A stretch of 64,000 nt of DNA from Muribaculum sp. (GCA_009775095.1 VSOZ01000019.1:8927-72926), one strand, 5' to 3'. Shown: positions 16,866-25,248, numbered from the stretch's first letter. A program made the numbers and translations. The notes: a model not told the origin generated them from the letters alone.

Positions 16866-17789
16866 TTATTCTCCAGATGTATCTTTTATCCAATAGATAT
16901 AACCGCCATCGGGATTAGTAATATCCCTATATTGTGGTGGCATAATGTTTTCATTCGCTATACGTTGTATAAGCCAATATTCCGATTCGTTGGTTATAGT
17001 ATTTAAATCTTCTTGTAGAGAAGAGTATGATATTGCGAATGCAGAGTAGTCTTCGGCATTATCTTTTTCTAATAAAGAACTAAGATTAATAATTCGTTTA
17101 TTATACTGATAGAAATTATAATAAATGGGTGCTTTTATATCCTCACCAAGTGACTTTTTCAGTTTGATTATTTCTTCTATTTGTGAAGCATCCGCCACTT
17201 TGTGCTTTTTTCCGGGATAATCGGAATAATAACTATTTAATTTTTGTGCGGAAGTATAAGGTCCGGTTATTTTAAGGTCGTATTTTTGTAATTCTTTTTC
17301 TGCTGCTTCTCGTTGGAAGCCGCTAAACAGATTTGTTATCGTTTCTTTTGCAAGATCTGACAGTCCGGCCATGTTGGTTACTTCTTTATCGGTCTCTGTT
17401 GCAGCCATGATAAGGCCTGTCTGGACGTCTATAAGTCGTGCAGCCACAAATAATGGTCCTAAGACTTCTGAAATATCGGCAACCAGAACATAACGTACTC
17501 CAAATTGCTGTCCCAACTTTACGATCTGGTTATTATTGACTGCACCTGACATCTGATAGTCCTGTTCTTTCCCGAGTTCGTTAAGGAAATCGGCAGTACG
17601 TTCTACTGCTGCATAATCGGGTTGTTGTGTTATCCCCGAGACTAATTTCGAGCCTATGACCTTTTTATATCCATCGTCAACATCTCCCGTCACATAGACG
17701 GCGACTTTGTTTTTGAGGGTTTGCTGCGCGTATGATTGGTTGGCTATCAAGCCAAGTATAATTGTCGCGGTCAGAATAAAATGTCGCAT
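16866..17789 (-). CDS. Secreted LpoB/CsgG-like protein, paralogue 1
   Basis: Exported protein of 307 residues with a clear signal peptide ending near SYAQQ (residues 1-21). Residues 27-150 form a compact domain beginning KNKVAVYVTGDVDDGYKKVIG, containing EQDYQMSGAVNNNQIVKLGQQFGVRYVLVADI and RLIDVQTGLI. This is the alpha/beta fold pattern seen in LpoB, FlgO and CsgG relatives (a small-molecule-free TolB-N-like domain). The C-terminal half (150-307) is charged, without a recognised domain, and ends in a soluble tail. The next gene upstream encodes a shorter copy of the same domain 11 bp away, so the two are a tandem duplication in one operon. Function unknown, likely envelope. Confidence 0.7.
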   Translation of the reverse strand: MRHFILTATIILGLIANQSYAQQTLKNKVAVYVTGDVDDGYKKVIGSKLVSGITQQPDYAAVERTADFLNELGKEQDYQMSGAVNNNQIVKLGQQFGVRYVLVADISEVLGPLFVAARLIDVQTGLIMAATETDKEVTNMAGLSDLAKETITNLFSGFQREAAEKELQKYDLKITGPYTSAQKLNSYYSDYPGKKHKVADASQIEEIIKLKKSLGEDIKAPIYYNFYQYNKRIINLSSLLEKDNAEDYSAFAISYSSLQEDLNTITNESEYWLIQRIANENIMPPQYRDITNPDGGYIYWIKDTSGE

Positions 17790-17800
17790 GATAAGATGTG

Positions 17801-18283
17801 TTATTTTGATCGTTTGTTAAGTAGTCGATAAGCTACGTTGTTTGCAAGAGCTGTCAGCACACTTGAATCAGTATATTTCCTATTTACATTCACTGTTTTG
17901 ATAATGGCTCCGCTTTCGAGATTGATAAGGCGCGCCGACATATGGCACATATTGTCATCATTCAGTACGACATTGACTGACAATACATAATCTACACCCA
18001 GACGTTCTCCGACTTTACGAATCTCTTTTTCAGGAACTTCGCCTGACAGTTGGTAATCTTGTTCTTTGTTGAGTGACGAAATAAAGGCATCGTTGCGCTC
18101 AAAGGGGGCATATTCACGATTGCCGGACATTCGTGAGAGTACTGCGGAACTTACGATAGACTTGTCGTTATCGCTTATGTCACCTTCGACATAAACCGCT
18201 ACTTTTTTAGCTTCGACATGAATAGAACCGGTAAAAGTAAGACATGACACGATCATAAAGGTAAGAAATGCAATTCTTTTCAT
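17801..18283 (-). CDS. Secreted LpoB/CsgG-like protein, paralogue 2 (short)
   Basis: Protein of 160 residues with a signal peptide (MKRIAFLTFMIVSCLTFTG) followed by KKVAVYVEGDISDNDKSIV, NKEQDYQLSGEVPEKEIRKVGERLGVDYVLSVNV and ARLINLESGAIIKTVNV. These match paralogue 1 block for block, but the C-terminal extension is missing. I start at ATG 18283; an upstream in-frame ATG at 18334 would put 17 polar residues before the signal peptide and run into the terminator-like T-run of the RNA candidate. It is separated from paralogue 1 by 11 bp. Function unknown. Confidence 0.72.
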   Translation of the reverse strand: MKRIAFLTFMIVSCLTFTGSIHVEAKKVAVYVEGDISDNDKSIVSSAVLSRMSGNREYAPFERNDAFISSLNKEQDYQLSGEVPEKEIRKVGERLGVDYVLSVNVVLNDDNMCHMSARLINLESGAIIKTVNVNRKYTDSSVLTALANNVAYRLLNKRSK

Positions 18284-18332
18284 TGGTAAGAAATTTTGTG
18301 CTCTTGCAGTCTCTCCGGAATAGAGCATAAAC

Positions 18333-18433
18333 AAAAAAAGCGTGAGAGTCTGTACCGATTGCCCATTCCGCTCGTTGAGGCCTTCGCATTGCCCGAATTA
18401 GTAGAACGAGCAACACTGCAGAGGCCTCACGCT
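18333..18433 (-). ncRNA. Candidate structured small RNA, minus strand
   Basis: On the minus strand a helix AGCGTGAG (18426-18433) / CTCACGCT (18339-18346) closes a segment of about 100 nt and is followed at once by a T7 run, as in an intrinsic terminator. Inside, GCTCGTT and AACGAGC (18405-18411 and 18370-18376) form a second helix. The block TGTTGCT...ACTAATTC...TGCGAAG...TCAACGAGC recurs in inverted orientation at 18511-18560. I could not match it to 6S, SRP or tmRNA by eye. It may be a terminator-attenuator or a free sRNA. Confidence 0.35.
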
Positions 18434-18510
18434 GAATACGTCATAACACGCCGTCATTAACGCTCACGCATTTTGTGTCGGCGGAATATACATATCCACA
18501 AGGCATCTAC

Positions 18511-18621
18511 TGTTGCTTCATTCCTGACTAATTCTGAAGTTTGCGAAGTTTCAACGAGCCAAGAAAGAGCGTCAAGTAAACGCTTTATAAATGTAAGAAC
18601 TAAGACTTCGCGGCTCTTTTT
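18511..18621 (+). ncRNA. Candidate structured small RNA, plus strand (divergent copy)
   Basis: A diverged copy of the block in the minus-strand candidate, here reading TGTTGCTTC, GACTAATTC, TTTGCGAAG, TTTCAACGAGCC. It continues with possible helices GCGAAGT (18543-18549) / ACTTCGC (18605-18611), AGCGT (18568-18572) / ACGCT (18580-18584), and GAGCC (18556-18560) / GGCTC (18612-18616) ending in TTTTT. The two copies read away from a shared 75-bp centre (18434-18510). No open reading frame occupies the region up to 19027. Confidence 0.3.
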
Positions 18622-19026
18622 CCGCAGATCATTAGTTATCGACTGATATGCTTAATCATTATAAGAAAAGCATATAATCGTGTTTGTAAAGTTATAATTA
18701 AAATTCAATTTAGACAATATAATTGAAGAATAAATGCAAAATGCTTGATTTATAATAGTCCAATGTTAAATGGAGAGGATGTTGCAGAATTCAAAAATGG
18801 CCAATAGTTGCCGGAAGATAATGATTGACGTGAATTAGATAATTCAATGATAAAACGACACAGCGATAGCTTCGTTTTCTTTAGTGGGCATCCGTTTGGA
18901 TGCTGATGAACGATTGTCTGTAATTACAACTTCTATATTAGGTATTGCACATGTCCGTAAATTATTTTTTAGATTCGAAAGGTAGTTATAATAGTTTTAT
19001 TAGTAATAATATTATTAGTAATAATG
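18622..19026. other. AT-rich intergenic stretch with one hairpin
   Basis: No gene seen. It contains the REP-like hairpin GCATCC-GTTT-GGATGC at 18888-18903 and the first of two AT palindromes at 19005-19016. The rest is low-complexity AT-rich DNA. Confidence 0.4.
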
Positions 19027-19046
19027 TTGTTGATAATAATATTATT
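19005..19046. promoter_or_regulatory. Pair of identical 12-bp palindromes in the ATPase promoter
   Basis: AATAATATTATT, a perfect palindrome, occurs at 19005-19016 and 19035-19046, centres 30 bp apart (about three helical turns). The second copy sits between the -33 and -7 elements. This is the geometry of an operator pair, though AT-rich sequence raises the chance of coincidence. Confidence 0.35.
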
Positions 19047-19057
19047 TCATATATTTG
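19027..19057 (+). promoter_or_regulatory. Promoter of the AAA ATPase gene
   Basis: TTG at 19027-19029 and TATATTTG at 19050-19057 are spaced 20 bp, matching the Bacteroidetes promoter consensus, and the ATG is 23 bp downstream. Confidence 0.6.
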
Positions 19058-19080
19058 TATTTGAATAACATTTGACGATT

Positions 19081-20211
19081 ATGGAGAAAAAGCCCTTTAT
19101 ATTCGGAGTTGCCACATCTGGTGATAATTTTACCGACCGGGAGAAAGAAACGGAGCGTTTGTTGATGAATTTTCGGCATGGCATCAATACAATATTGATC
19201 TCACCTCGTCGTTGGGGTAAGACTTCATTGGTGCAGAAAGCATGTCGTTTGGCACAATCCGACAAATTGAAAATTGTATATATTGATATTTTTTCATGTC
19301 GCAGTGATAAGGATTTTTATGATGCATTTGCTGCTGCTGTCCTCAAACAAACTTCTTCGAAATTGGATGAGTGGTTGGAAAATATCAAACTATTCCTTTC
19401 TCGTATCAGTCCGAAAATCTCAATGGGTACAGATCCGATGACCGATTTCTCCATTTCTCTTGAGATGAACTCCGAGAGTAATGATGTTGATGATATTTTG
19501 CAGCTTCCCGAAAAAATAGCACAGAAAAAAGGTTGGAATATTGTCGTATGTATCGACGAATTCCAACAGATTGCCGAGTTTAAGGATTCTAAGACGTTTC
19601 AAAAGCGACTGCGATCCTTATGGCAACTACAAAAGTCGGTATCCTATTGTCTATTCGGCAGTAAAAAGCATTTGATGAATGAATTGTTTGAGAAAAAGAG
19701 TCTTCCTTTCTATAAATTCGGTGATGCCATTTATCTGCCTAAAATCGGGACTTCGGATTGGGTGGATTATATCTGCAGTCGTTTTGAAGCTACGGGAAAG
19801 GTGATATCAAGAGCGTTGGCTGAAAAAATATGTCAAATAGTGGATAACCACTCGTCTTATGTGCAGCAGTTGGCGTGGTTAGTATGGATACATACTGACG
19901 GAACTGCTACCGAACAAGATTTTGAGGTGGCATATCATGATATTATCGATCAGAATACCCCATTGTTTGAGAAGCAGACCGAGAGTCTTACTACTTATCA
20001 GATGAATTTTCTGCGAGCTGTCATTGACGGGGTTCATCGCGAGTTTACAACACAAGAGATTCTACAAAAATATCAACTCGGCTCGTCTGCAAATGTAAGC
20101 ATCATAAAGAGTGCATTGGTCAAAAAGGAACTTATAGAGGTCGAGAAACGACAAACAGTCATTCCCGATCCGGTGATGAAAGTATGGCTAAAAAGGGAGT
20201 TGGGAATGTAA
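19081..20211 (+). CDS. AAA ATPase (archaeal-ATPase-like) with C-terminal winged helix
   Basis: Protein of 376 residues. The P-loop lies in SPRRWGKTSLVQ (about residues 40-51), Walker B in VVCIDEFQQI (about 152-161), and a sensor region in SYCLFGSKKHLMNELF. The C-terminus (about 300-376) looks like a winged helix: TTQEILQKYQLGSSANVSIIKSALVKK then VIPDPVMKVWLKREL. This layout is common in orphan STAND-like or ATPase_2 genes of Bacteroidetes, whose role is unknown. ATG 19081 is preferred over a TTG nine bases upstream. It is a single-gene unit with a clear promoter and palindromic sites, and precedes the polysaccharide locus. Confidence 0.8.
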   Translation: MEKKPFIFGVATSGDNFTDREKETERLLMNFRHGINTILISPRRWGKTSLVQKACRLAQSDKLKIVYIDIFSCRSDKDFYDAFAAAVLKQTSSKLDEWLENIKLFLSRISPKISMGTDPMTDFSISLEMNSESNDVDDILQLPEKIAQKKGWNIVVCIDEFQQIAEFKDSKTFQKRLRSLWQLQKSVSYCLFGSKKHLMNELFEKKSLPFYKFGDAIYLPKIGTSDWVDYICSRFEATGKVISRALAEKICQIVDNHSSYVQQLAWLVWIHTDGTATEQDFEVAYHDIIDQNTPLFEKQTESLTTYQMNFLRAVIDGVHREFTTQEILQKYQLGSSANVSIIKSALVKKELIEVEKRQTVIPDPVMKVWLKRELGM

Positions 20212-20568
20212 TCGACATACCATAAATTCGGTTATACTGCCGTTTTTGATATGTTTTGTGACAAATATAGTAAATGGGGCTGAGTCGGGGCGGAAGCCCG
20301 GGCGGGGAATAAAAAAAGAGCCCACATTCCCGAGAGGGGAACGGGGCTGAGAAGGTTATCGCATTTTTGTAGTTCGGCTTTTTAATAACGCCAGAAAAAT
20401 GCCTTCTCGTACTATTATAACACCCGATTGTGTAAAAGGTTGTTGCAAATGCCGTTGAATCTACTGTTGTATGATGCAATATGCTGCGTATAAGTTGTTT
20501 ACTGGCTGTATTATTTGTGCGATTGCAACTTTTTACTCAATTATATGGCTCAATTGATATAAAATAGC

Positions 20569-20576
20569 TAAATTTG
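20569..20576 (+). promoter_or_regulatory. Candidate -7 box of the polysaccharide operon
   Basis: TAAATTTG matches TAnnTTTG and would give a leader of about 135-180 nt before upxY. No good -33 TTTG is found about 20 bp upstream, so the promoter may need an activator or may be wrongly placed. Confidence 0.35.
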
Positions 20577-20670
20577 CAGCGGTGTCGGTTGTCTTATCGG
20601 CGTAGACGATGCCGTTTATTACTCGCATAACAATGCAGGCTCGATGAAACATTGCATTGTGAAATACAGT

Positions 20671-20687
20671 CCAACTTCCATAGTTGG
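20671..20687 (+). other. Leader hairpin upstream of upxY
   Basis: CCAACT-TCCAT-AGTTGG, 6-bp perfect stem with 5-nt loop, 30 bp before the first possible upxY start. Known UpxY proteins act on the untranslated leader of their own locus, so leader hairpins are reasonable target candidates. Confidence 0.35.
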
Positions 20688-20717
20688 TAGCGTTAACTGC
20701 TTAGAGTACAGAGGTAT

Positions 20718-21377
20718 ATGGTGCTAAGCAGGATTAGCCGCTTTTGTCGCTTATTCATCATGGTTCCCGAAACATCATTTGTCGACACGGCCCCGGCCGA
20801 GGTCTGTGACGCATGTCGTGGCGAGGCTACTGCCGTAGCCGCTGACGCCATGCAGTGGTATGCCATGCGCGATCTGAAGCGCGCCAATGCCAAAATGCCG
20901 GCCTACAAGCTACTTGGTCAGGCCGGCTTTGAGGTATTTACTCCCATGAAATGGCGCCTTACCCAGCGGCAGGGACGCCGTGAGCGCGAGGAGGTGCCCT
21001 GCATACCTGATCTGCTTTTCGTCCACGCATCGGCCGATGAGCTTGACCCCGTGGTCGATGCATGTCCGACGCTACAGTATCGTTACGAACGGGGTCGTGG
21101 CTACCGCGCGCCCATGACCGTGCGCCGCGCCGACATGCAGCGCTTCATCCTCGCCGTGCGCGCTACTGAGGAGCCCCGCTACTACAGCCCCGACGAGATA
21201 ACCCCCGACATGTACGGACGCCGTGTCCTCATAGTCGGCGGTCCCCTTGACGGCCTCGAGGGACGCCTGCTCAAGGCCCGCGGCACCCGTCGCCGCCATC
21301 TCCTCATCGACCTCGCCCAACTCCTCACCGTCGCTGTCGAAGTCGCCCCCGAATTCATCCGCCTCCTCCCCGAATAA
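20718..21377 (+). CDS. UpxY family transcription antiterminator (NusG paralogue)
   Basis: Locus-specific NusG-like elongation factor. The NGN domain starts at MQWYAMRDLKRANAKMPAYK (about residue 46) and includes GFEVFTPMKW, PCIPDLLFVHAS and the YYSPDEITPDMYGRRVLIVGG region leading to a KOW-like end GGPLDGLEGRLLKARGTRRRHLLIDL. In Bacteroides fragilis such proteins allow RNA polymerase to read through the leader of their own capsule operon; the same role is inferred here because the gene is first in a polysaccharide locus. The start is uncertain: ATG 20718 gives 219 residues, ATG 20760 gives 205. GC-rich codon use contrasts with the AT-rich genes downstream. Confidence 0.88.
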   Translation: MVLSRISRFCRLFIMVPETSFVDTAPAEVCDACRGEATAVAADAMQWYAMRDLKRANAKMPAYKLLGQAGFEVFTPMKWRLTQRQGRREREEVPCIPDLLFVHASADELDPVVDACPTLQYRYERGRGYRAPMTVRRADMQRFILAVRATEEPRYYSPDEITPDMYGRRVLIVGGPLDGLEGRLLKARGTRRRHLLIDLAQLLTVAVEVAPEFIRLLPE

Positions 21378-21426
21378 CCCTCTATAGGGCGGCTTTTCAT
21401 GTTTTTTATTGAATAATTGTTTAATC

Positions 21427-22746
21427 ATGAGTAAACGATATAATATAGCCGTAGCCGGTACCGGCTACGTAGGATTAAGTATTGCGACTTTATTAGCACA
21501 GCATCATAACGTTACGGCTGTTGATGTTATACTTGAAAAAGTCGAGATGCTCAATTGTAAGAAATCACCGATTCAAGACGAGTATATTGAAAAATACCTT
21601 TCAGAAAATAATCTTAATCTTATAGCAACTCTTGATGGTGCGTCGGCTTATCAGAATGCCGACTTCGTGGTTATTGCAGCTCCGACTAATTATGATCCGG
21701 TTAAAAATTATTTTGATACTCATTGCATTGAAGAAGTGATTGACATCGTATTGAGTGTGAATCCAGATGCAGTGATGGTTATTAAATCTACGATACCCGT
21801 TGGCTATTGCCGTTCGTTGTATATGAAATATGCCGCCAAAGGTGTCACGAAATTTAATCTACTCTTTTTTCCCGAATTCTTACGAGAGAGCAAGGCCCTA
21901 TATGACAACCTTTATCCCTCGCGCATCATAGCCGGTATACCTAAGATTATCGATAGACCGGAATTCGCCGAAGAAAATGCGGCCATCCTTGCCATCACCG
22001 ATATTGACCGGATGAATGAAGCGGCACATACATTTGTTTCGCTGTTGCAGCAGGGAGCACTTAAGCCCGAGATAGCTACTCTATATATGGGTTTAAAAGA
22101 AGCTGAAGCGGTTAAGCTGTTTGCCAATACGTATCTTGCACTTCGAGTTTCATACTTCAATGAACTTGATACCTATGCCGAAGTGAAAGGCCTTGATGCG
22201 CAGGCGATTATTGAAGGAGTTGGGCTTGATCCTCGTATCGGCAATCATTATAATAATCCGTCTTTCGGTTATGGCGGATATTGTTTGCCTAAGGACACAA
22301 AGCAGCTGTTAGCCAACTATGCCGATGTTCCGCAAAACATGATGAGTGCGATTGTTGAAAGCAACCGTACCCGCAAGGACTTCATAGCAGATCAAGTGCT
22401 AAAAATGGCAGGATGGTATGACTACTATCAACAAAATTCCTTTGCCACCACACACGAAGGAAGTTGTGTGATAGGAGTCTACCGCCTGACCATGAAGTCC
22501 AATTCCGATAACTTCCGCCAATCCTCTATACAAGGCGTTATGAAGCGCATTAAAGCTAAAGGTGCTACAGTTATCATTTACGAACCAACGCTCGAAGACG
22601 GCTCGACTTTCTTCGGTAGCCGCGTAGTCAACGACCTTTCCGAATTCAAACACCTCTCCAATGTTATCCTCGCTAACCGTACCGATCCGTACCTCGCCGA
22701 CGTAAAATACAAAGTTTACACCCGCGACCTCTTCTCCCGCGACTGA
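21427..22746 (+). CDS. UDP-glucose/GDP-mannose dehydrogenase family nucleotide-sugar dehydrogenase
   Basis: NAD-dependent oxidation of a nucleotide sugar (probably UDP-glucose to UDP-glucuronate) to feed the polysaccharide. The 439-residue protein has the Rossmann motif VAGTGYVGLSIATLL at its N-terminus, KSTIPVGYC near residue 119, FFPEFLRESKALYDNLYPSRI, EAEAVKLFANTYLALRVSYFNE, and the catalytic cysteine in GYGGYCLPKDTKQL (near residue 284). The C-terminal domain is present. ATG 21427 is chosen because the Rossmann fold follows directly; an ATG six codons earlier is possible. It follows upxY by 49 bp in the same direction. Confidence 0.9.
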   Translation: MSKRYNIAVAGTGYVGLSIATLLAQHHNVTAVDVILEKVEMLNCKKSPIQDEYIEKYLSENNLNLIATLDGASAYQNADFVVIAAPTNYDPVKNYFDTHCIEEVIDIVLSVNPDAVMVIKSTIPVGYCRSLYMKYAAKGVTKFNLLFFPEFLRESKALYDNLYPSRIIAGIPKIIDRPEFAEENAAILAITDIDRMNEAAHTFVSLLQQGALKPEIATLYMGLKEAEAVKLFANTYLALRVSYFNELDTYAEVKGLDAQAIIEGVGLDPRIGNHYNNPSFGYGGYCLPKDTKQLLANYADVPQNMMSAIVESNRTRKDFIADQVLKMAGWYDYYQQNSFATTHEGSCVIGVYRLTMKSNSDNFRQSSIQGVMKRIKAKGATVIIYEPTLEDGSTFFGSRVVNDLSEFKHLSNVILANRTDPYLADVKYKVYTRDLFSRD

Positions 22747-22783
22747 ATTTTATGGATACAACAGAAAATTAGACAGAAACCGT

Positions 22784-23689
22784 ATGAGTATTTTGAATAA
22801 ATTAATCAGACCTTTTGAATATCGCAATGAAATGTCAAAGACTTCTCTCATGAGGGAATTAAGATTTTACATGCGTAGAATACAGCTAGAAGAAAAATTT
22901 TTAAATTGTAAAGGTCCCGGCATTTCGACTAATAAATATTGTGACCATGAAGTTATAGTTTCTTTGACTACTTATGGTCGCCGCCTACACGATGTGTGTT
23001 TTACTATTGAATCTTTGATGCAGCAAACGATGCTTCCAAATCGGATTATACTCAATCTTGATCCTTCTTCTCAGGACCAACCTCTTCCAATAGCTCTTAA
23101 GCGCCAGATAGAACGTGGCTTATCCGTAGTAGTAGTAGTAGATGACATAAAGAGCTACAAAAAATTAATACCCACATTAAAGACGAATCCTAATGCGGTT
23201 ATAATTACAGTTGATGATGATGTGACATATGATTTTGATATAATAGAACGGTTATTCAATGCTTATATATCTGATCCAAAAAGTATTCATGCTTGTAGAA
23301 CACATTGTATGAAATTTGACGCCAATGGGACTCTGCTACCTTATGCTTCTTGGGAAATGAGTGCGGCAGGTAGTCCTGCACACAATTTTGCTACAGGGGT
23401 TGGAGGAGTATTATATCCCCCATGCTCATTATCTGATGAAGTTTTTAATAAAGATGTGTTTACTTCTATATGTCCCACAGCTGATGATGTTTGGTTTAAT
23501 GCAATGGCAAAACTCAATGGTACAAACATCTGCAAAATAGTCACACGAAATCCAAAAGGAGTAGATTATGAATCTAATCCGGAGATAGTTGATGGTTTGT
23601 TCAAAATAAACACCGGTACATATGGTCGAAATGACGAGCAGATTCGTGCCGTATTCACAAAATATGGTATATATGATCTGATTCGGTAA
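22784..23689 (+). CDS. Glycosyltransferase, GT-A fold, polysaccharide locus
   Basis: Protein of 301 residues. After a basic N-terminus, EVIVSLTTYGRRLHDVCFTIESLMQQT opens a GT2-like nucleotide-binding domain (shown as a region, about residues 50-80), followed by PNRIILNLD, a DxD-type VIITVDDDVTYDFD (about 145-158) and PTADDVWFNAMAKL, a motif of the acceptor site seen in Bacteroidetes glycosyltransferases of polysaccharide clusters. It is soluble or peripheral. The sugar specificity is unknown. It lies between the nucleotide-sugar dehydrogenase and the flippase and is the first gene of the AT-rich core. Confidence 0.8.
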   Translation: MSILNKLIRPFEYRNEMSKTSLMRELRFYMRRIQLEEKFLNCKGPGISTNKYCDHEVIVSLTTYGRRLHDVCFTIESLMQQTMLPNRIILNLDPSSQDQPLPIALKRQIERGLSVVVVVDDIKSYKKLIPTLKTNPNAVIITVDDDVTYDFDIIERLFNAYISDPKSIHACRTHCMKFDANGTLLPYASWEMSAAGSPAHNFATGVGGVLYPPCSLSDEVFNKDVFTSICPTADDVWFNAMAKLNGTNICKIVTRNPKGVDYESNPEIVDGLFKINTGTYGRNDEQIRAVFTKYGIYDLIR

Positions 23690-23700
23690 TCGTTTAAAAT

Positions 23701-25185
23701 ATGCCATCTATAAAGACCGAAATAACAAAAGGGGTTTTCTGGACTGCTGTAGCTAAGTATTCCGGTATTTTTATTATGCTTGGGGTTACGGCTATTCTTG
23801 CCCGTAATATCTCTCCATCTGATTTTGGTACGATGGCTGTTGCCACAGTCTTGATGTCGTTTTTGGAAATTTTTACGGATATGGGGCTGGGACCGGCTAT
23901 AATACAGTTTAATAATATTACAGAACGCCAGCTTAGTTCTCTTTTTATGTTAGGAGGATTTGTCGGGCTTATGCTTGCTGTAGGATTATATTTTTTGTCT
24001 CCACTAGTGGCAATTTTCTATCATGACGAGATATTGGGTACTGTAATTAAGTGTCTTAGTGTGAATCTTATTTTCAATGCATTAAACATTGTTCCAAACG
24101 CTTTGATGCTTAAAGAAAAAAGATTTAAAACTATAGCAATAAGAACATTGGCACTGCAGTTGGTAAGCGGAAGTGCAGCTGTTTTTGCAGCATTAGACGG
24201 TTGGGGAATATACGCGCTTTTAATTGCACCGATAGCTACATCAATAGGAGTCTTTATTGTTAATTTTATCAATTATCCCCAACGGATTACATTTAACATT
24301 GATTTTGATGTTATAAAGAGAATAGGGAGTTACTCTATTTTCCAATTCTTGTTTACATGTTCAAATTATTTTTCCCGAAATATAGATAAACTGATTATTG
24401 GAAAATATTTCTCAATGACAGATGTAGGTTATTATGAGAAGTCATATCGTCTTATGCAACTTCCAATGTCTAATATAACCTTTGTAATTGCTCCTGTATT
24501 ACATCCGGTCCTATCATCTCTTCAAGATAACAAGACTGAACTTGGGAATAAAAATGTCAAATTATTGACTATCCTATCTTGGATAAGTTTTCCTATAGGG
24601 ATTATTTTGTTTTTTTGTGCTCCTGAAATAATTTTAATTGTTTTTGGAGAAAATTGGATACCATCTATTCCTGTTTTCAAGATCTTGTCATTATCACTTC
24701 CTCTGCAGATGTTACTTTCCACTTCAGGTGCTTTTTATCAAGCAGCAGGAAAGACGAGTCTTTTGTTCTACAATGGATTATGTAATACAATTGTGACTGT
24801 AATAGGTTTTTTAATAGCTGCATTTATCTTTAATAAATTGGAAGCCATGGCATGGGCATGGGATATAACCTTGATTATAAACTTTATTAATACATACTTG
24901 ATTTTAAATAAATTGACATTGGCGTATCCTGTAGTTGTATTTTTTCGTTCATTTTTTGCGCAGATTATAAATAGTGTTACTACTTTTTTAATTACATATT
25001 TACTAATATCATTCATTTCGTTTGAAAACCTAATTATTGAACTATTGATAAAAAGCGTTATAATATCCTTTTTTACGGTCTACATGGCATATATATTACG
25101 ACAATATAATATAATATCAATAATTTCAAAATTACGTAATAAAGTTGTTGGTAATCCAAAAGATTTTACCCAATATCATAGTTGA
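23701..25185 (+). CDS. Lipopolysaccharide/capsule flippase, Wzx (MOP superfamily)
   Basis: Polytopic inner-membrane protein of 494 residues with about a dozen hydrophobic segments spread over its length. It opens with EITKGVFWTAVAKYSGIFIM, and FSRNIDKLIIGKYFSMTDVGYYEKSYRLMQLPMSN is the conserved region between the two halves (about residues 225-260) typical of WzxC-type oligosaccharide flippases. It is predicted to move the undecaprenyl-linked repeat unit to the periplasm for the Wzy polymerase encoded at 29858. It starts 11 bp after the preceding glycosyltransferase gene. Confidence 0.88.
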   Translation: MPSIKTEITKGVFWTAVAKYSGIFIMLGVTAILARNISPSDFGTMAVATVLMSFLEIFTDMGLGPAIIQFNNITERQLSSLFMLGGFVGLMLAVGLYFLSPLVAIFYHDEILGTVIKCLSVNLIFNALNIVPNALMLKEKRFKTIAIRTLALQLVSGSAAVFAALDGWGIYALLIAPIATSIGVFIVNFINYPQRITFNIDFDVIKRIGSYSIFQFLFTCSNYFSRNIDKLIIGKYFSMTDVGYYEKSYRLMQLPMSNITFVIAPVLHPVLSSLQDNKTELGNKNVKLLTILSWISFPIGIILFFCAPEIILIVFGENWIPSIPVFKILSLSLPLQMLLSTSGAFYQAAGKTSLLFYNGLCNTIVTVIGFLIAAFIFNKLEAMAWAWDITLIINFINTYLILNKLTLAYPVVVFFRSFFAQIINSVTTFLITYLLISFISFENLIIELLIKSVIISFFTVYMAYILRQYNIISIISKLRNKVVGNPKDFTQYHS

Positions 25186-25248
25186 TGATGGGGAGAAATG
25201 AAAAAAAATAGCATTACTTATAATTGATTAACAATAGATAATATATAT

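Larger units (their letters stand above)
20212..20717. other. Intergenic region before the polysaccharide locus
   Basis: The first half has a GC-rich patch (20280-20345) with no recognisable gene. The second half is the presumed promoter and leader of the UpxY-led operon: TAAATTTG at 20569-20576, an inverted repeat CAATGCA (20631-20637) / TGCATTG (20653-20659), and a hairpin CCAACT-TCCAT-AGTTGG (20671-20687). I see no long inverted repeats of an invertible promoter. Confidence 0.45.

Noticed and set aside
18333..18621. Assignment of the RNA-like region to 6S RNA, SRP RNA or integron attC sites
   Set aside because: The length and helix are suggestive, but no SRP GGAA apex, no tmRNA ends and no attC core (RYYYAAC/GTTRRRY) could be found, so it is left unassigned.
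20159..20479. Minus-strand 106-residue frame in the gap before upxY
   Set aside because: Starts in the spacer, runs into the 3' end of the AAA ATPase gene and shows no domain; its Pro-rich middle comes from a GC-rich patch.
23701..25185. Possible frameshift in the flippase gene because of AT-rich runs
   Set aside because: The frame is continuous over 494 residues with evenly spread membrane segments and the usual length.
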